A DNA stretch of 7,511 nt from Alcaligenaceae bacterium (GTDB lineage Bacteria > Pseudomonadota > Gammaproteobacteria > Burkholderiales > Burkholderiaceae_B). Below the pieces are notes generated by a model. That model searched no databases. It saw only the letters and a program-made list of their open reading frames with translations, and was not told where the DNA came from. The stretch covers positions 1 through 7,511 of the forward strand of contig JAAZGT010000172.1 in the NCBI GenBank assembly GCA_012511095.1. The letters run 5' to 3'. The position numbers and the translations under genes are program-made. This document shows, one piece after another, positions 5,504-7,511 of the stretch (its first letter is position 1; every line of letters starts with the position of its first letter).

Positions 5504-6400
5504 ATGGCAAGCAACTCTTATCCAGTTTTTAGGGGCAGTATTCCTGCACTGATCACCCCGATGCTCCCTAATGGTGATGTAGATTATGAAGCATTTAAAA
5601 AGCTGGTAGATTGGCATGTACAAGAGAAAAGTGACGGTTTAGTTATTATCGGTACTTCTGGTGAGTCACCTACGATTGACTTTAAAGAGCATGCTGCCCT
5701 ACTTTCTACTGCAGTAGAATTTGCTGCAGGTCGCATCCCTATTATTGCTGGCGTGGGTGGTAACTCCACAAAAGAAGCGCTACATTTAACCCGTGAGGCT
5801 GAAAAAGCTGGCGCTGACGCCGGTCTATCGGTTGTACCTTATTACAACAAGCCTACTCAAGAGGGTCTATATCAGCACTTTAAACACATTGCTGAAAATA
5901 GCGAATTACCGATCCTTTTATATAATGTTCCTGGTCGCACCGTGGCCGACATGTCTAATGAGACCATTTTACGCTTGGCCGAGGTGCCTGGCATTATTGG
6001 TATCAAGGAGGCAAGCGGTGATATTTCGCGCTTAGGTCATCTTATGAAACATAAACCAGCAGACTTCCAAGTCATAAGCGGCGATGATGCGACTGCTGCG
6101 GCTTTAATCTTATTAGGTGGTCAAGCTAACATTTCTGTTACGGCCAACGTTGCGCCACGCTTAATGCATGATTTATGTTTTGCGGCGCTTGATGGCGATA
6201 TTGCCAAAGTGCGTGAGCTTAATGCTAAGCTTTCAACACTAAATAAAGTTCTCTTTGCTGAAGCCAATCCAATTCCTGTGAAATACGCTTTAGCTAAGAT
6301 GGGTAAAACTGATTTAGGCTACCGTCTACCACTGGTTGAGCCTAGCGACGCTACTAAAGCATTAGTTGACGCCGCACTTCAAGAAATTGGTTTAATTTAA
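5504..6400 (+). CDS. dapA: 4-hydroxy-tetrahydrodipicolinate synthase
   Basis: A 298-residue TIM-barrel lyase that condenses pyruvate with L-aspartate-4-semialdehyde, the first committed step to diaminopimelate and lysine, in the cytoplasm; normally a homotetramer. Seen: GSIPALITPM (11-20), the pyruvate-binding loop GTSGES (50-55), VVPYYNKPTQEGLYQHF (110-126) with Y114, YNVPGRT (140-146) with catalytic Y140 and substrate-binding R145, and GIKEASGD (166-173) with the Schiff-base lysine K168. The spacings Y140-R145-K168 equal those of E. coli DapA Y133-R138-K161. T51 (E. coli Thr44) is kept, while the next residue is Ser52 where E. coli has Thr45, a conservative change. Length is typical (E. coli 292). 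bamC starts 34 bases downstream on the same strand, an arrangement also known from E. coli, where dapA and bamC (nlpB/dapX) are adjacent. Confidence 0.97.
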   Translation: MASNSYPVFRGSIPALITPMLPNGDVDYEAFKKLVDWHVQEKSDGLVIIGTSGESPTIDFKEHAALLSTAVEFAAGRIPIIAGVGGNSTKEALHLTREAEKAGADAGLSVVPYYNKPTQEGLYQHFKHIAENSELPILLYNVPGRTVADMSNETILRLAEVPGIIGIKEASGDISRLGHLMKHKPADFQVISGDDATAAALILLGGQANISVTANVAPRLMHDLCFAALDGDIAKVRELNAKLSTLNKVLFAEANPIPVKYALAKMGKTDLGYRLPLVEPSDATKALVDAALQEIGLI

Positions 6401-6412
6401 TTTAAAAAAGCT

Positions 6413-6426
6413 ATTCCATAAGGAAT
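6413..6426 (+). promoter_or_regulatory. small hairpin covering the bamC ribosome binding site
   Basis: ATTCC (6413-6417) pairs with GGAAT (6422-6426) around a four-base ATAA loop. The 3' arm contains the GGA of the bamC Shine-Dalgarno AAGGA (6420-6424), ten bases before the ATG. Folding could lower bamC translation relative to dapA. With only five base pairs, three of them A-T, it may simply be chance; no U-tract follows, so it is not a terminator. Confidence 0.35.
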
Positions 6427-6434
6427 CACTATAA

Positions 6435-7511
6435 ATGCTTACATTGCAATCAAAAATTCGTTTCTTGGCATTAGCAGCTGGCGCGACTATCGCATTAGCC
6501 GGCTGTAGTTCTATCAACGATTTACTTACTCAAGAACAGGTTGACTACAAAAGTACCGTTCGTGGTGACCCTTTAAGCTTACCACCTGATTTATCGAGTG
6601 AGCGTATCAATAGTCCTCAGTACAGCATTACTGGTGGTACTGCTTCAGCACTCGCATACAACGAAGCTCAGAAAAAGGCTCAAGCCAACCAAGGCCAAAA
6701 TGTCTTACCTGAGGTTGCTGGTATGAAAGTAATGCGCAGTGGCGATACTCGTTGGTTGCAAATAAATGCAGATCCTAACCAAGTGTACCCACGTTTAATT
6801 TCCTTCTGGAATAACGAGGGCTTCACCATTAACCGTGATAATCCACAAGCAGGTATCATTGAAACCGACTGGGCCGAAAACCGCGCCAAGATTCCAGGCA
6901 ATTTCTTACGTCGCGCCTTAGGTTCAATTATTGATATGGTTTCTGATAGCGGTGAACGTGAGCGTTTTACCACCCGTCTTGAGCGCAATGGCAATATGAC
7001 AGAGGTGTATATCAATCACCAACGTATGGTTGAGACCGCAATGGATCGTGATGCTACAACCTTCAGATGGTTACCAGCTGACGAGGATCCTGGTCTAAAC
7101 GCCGTAATGCTATCTCGCTTAATGGCCTTCCTCGGTGTCGAAGAAGAGCGTGCTCGTAATGCAGTTCGCGAGGCACAGGCCGTAGGTGCGGCACCACAAC
7201 AAGTGCAACAATTACAACTCATTGATGGCGAAACAGCTTTAAGCTCGCCCTTATCTGCTGATGACACATGGCGTCGAGTAGGCGATTCACTTAATAGAGC
7301 TGGCTTTACGATTGATGAAGCGAATCTTGCTAATGGTAGCTATGTGGTACGCTACTTAGATACCGACACAGGTGAAAAGCGCCAAGCTGGCAATATTTTC
7401 AGCCGCTTATGGGGTGACCATGGCAATATCACACCACTACCTTACACCATCCAAGTCACACCTGATGCAGGTGGCTCTAAGATCACCGTGTTTAACCGTG
7501 ATGGCGCACAA
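6435..7511 (+). CDS. bamC: outer-membrane protein assembly factor BamC, C-terminal end outside window
   Basis: 359 residues of a lipoprotein, open at the window end. BamC (NlpB/DapX) is an accessory subunit of the BAM complex, which folds beta-barrel proteins into the outer membrane. Seen: a lipoprotein signal with K7/R9, a hydrophobic core (10-22) and lipobox LAGC with the acylated C24 followed by Ser-Ser (no Asp at +2, consistent with outer-membrane sorting). A low-complexity Gln/Ala/Ser linker with the motif RGDPLSLPPDLS (43-54) follows. The first helix-grip domain spans about 98-215 (RWLQI 106-110, FWNNEGFTI 124-132, GIIETDWAENR 140-150, ERERFTTRLER 174-184). A Gln-rich hinge lies near 250-262 and the second domain starts about 273 (WRRVGDSLNRAGFTI 279-293). 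It is already longer than E. coli BamC (344). The outer-membrane receptor at the other end of this window belongs to the class BAM assembles. Confidence 0.93.
   Translation, partial: MLTLQSKIRFLALAAGATIALAGCSSINDLLTQEQVDYKSTVRGDPLSLPPDLSSERINSPQYSITGGTASALAYNEAQKKAQANQGQNVLPEVAGMKVMRSGDTRWLQINADPNQVYPRLISFWNNEGFTINRDNPQAGIIETDWAENRAKIPGNFLRRALGSIIDMVSDSGERERFTTRLERNGNMTEVYINHQRMVETAMDRDATTFRWLPADEDPGLNAVMLSRLMAFLGVEEERARNAVREAQAVGAAPQQVQQLQLIDGETALSSPLSADDTWRRVGDSLNRAGFTIDEANLANGSYVVRYLDTDTGEKRQAGNIFSRLWGDHGNITPLPYTIQVTPDAGGSKITVFNRDGAQ

Noticed and set aside
6680..7267. Two leftward reading frames opposite bamC
   Set aside because: They lie on the complement of a well-supported BamC coding sequence and show Ser/Arg-rich composition typical of shadow frames.
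1..7511. Search for tRNA or rRNA genes, CRISPR-type repeats, integrases, transposases, toxin-antitoxin or defence genes
   Set aside because: None recognised; the coding content is fully accounted for by six genes and the gaps are short.

Overview
The window looks like chromosomal DNA of a moderately AT-leaning Gram-negative bacterium. An outer-membrane TonB-dependent receptor, a BamC lipoprotein and a Fur-type operator all point to Proteobacteria. The dapA-bamC pair and the style of the proteins suggest a betaproteobacterium, perhaps a low-GC member of the Alcaligenaceae. The family assignment is an inference from recalled gene order, not something the sequence proves.

Left half (1-3830, minus strand): an iron-acquisition operon read right to left. 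A promoter with a strong Fur box (3802-3830) drives a 741-residue Fiu/PiuA-type catecholate siderophore receptor (1497-3722). It is followed by a PiuC/YbiX-type Fe(II)/2-oxoglutarate hydroxylase (697-1377). One base further on begins an FMN-dependent alpha-hydroxy-acid dehydrogenase/oxidase that runs off the window (1-695). A strong hairpin without a U-tract (1409-1446) separates the receptor from piuC. The receptor-PiuC pairing is familiar. The tight addition of a 2-hydroxy-acid flavoenzyme is the most unusual aspect of the operon.

Middle (3941-4539, minus strand): a single-gene unit for a small, atypical single-stranded-DNA-binding protein (start corrected to 4473). It is closed by an intrinsic terminator (3941-3999) and preceded, only about 30 bases before its start, by a second terminator-like hairpin (4500-4539) that may act as an attenuator. 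The usual C-terminal SSB tip is not at the end of the protein: a Leu-Pro-Phe after an acidic stretch is followed by eight more residues.

Right half (4716-7511, plus strand): housekeeping genes. A YciO-type YrdC/Sua5-family protein (4716-5339) ends in a hairpin terminator (5369-5406). Then come dapA (5504-6400), for the first committed step of lysine/diaminopimelate synthesis, and bamC (6435 to beyond the window end), an outer-membrane assembly lipoprotein, in an apparent operon.

No tRNA, rRNA, CRISPR array, insertion sequence or phage gene was recognised. There is no clear sign of a wholly new system. The candidates worth a second look are the three-gene iron operon, the odd SSB with its leader hairpin, and the non-terminator hairpin inside the iron operon.
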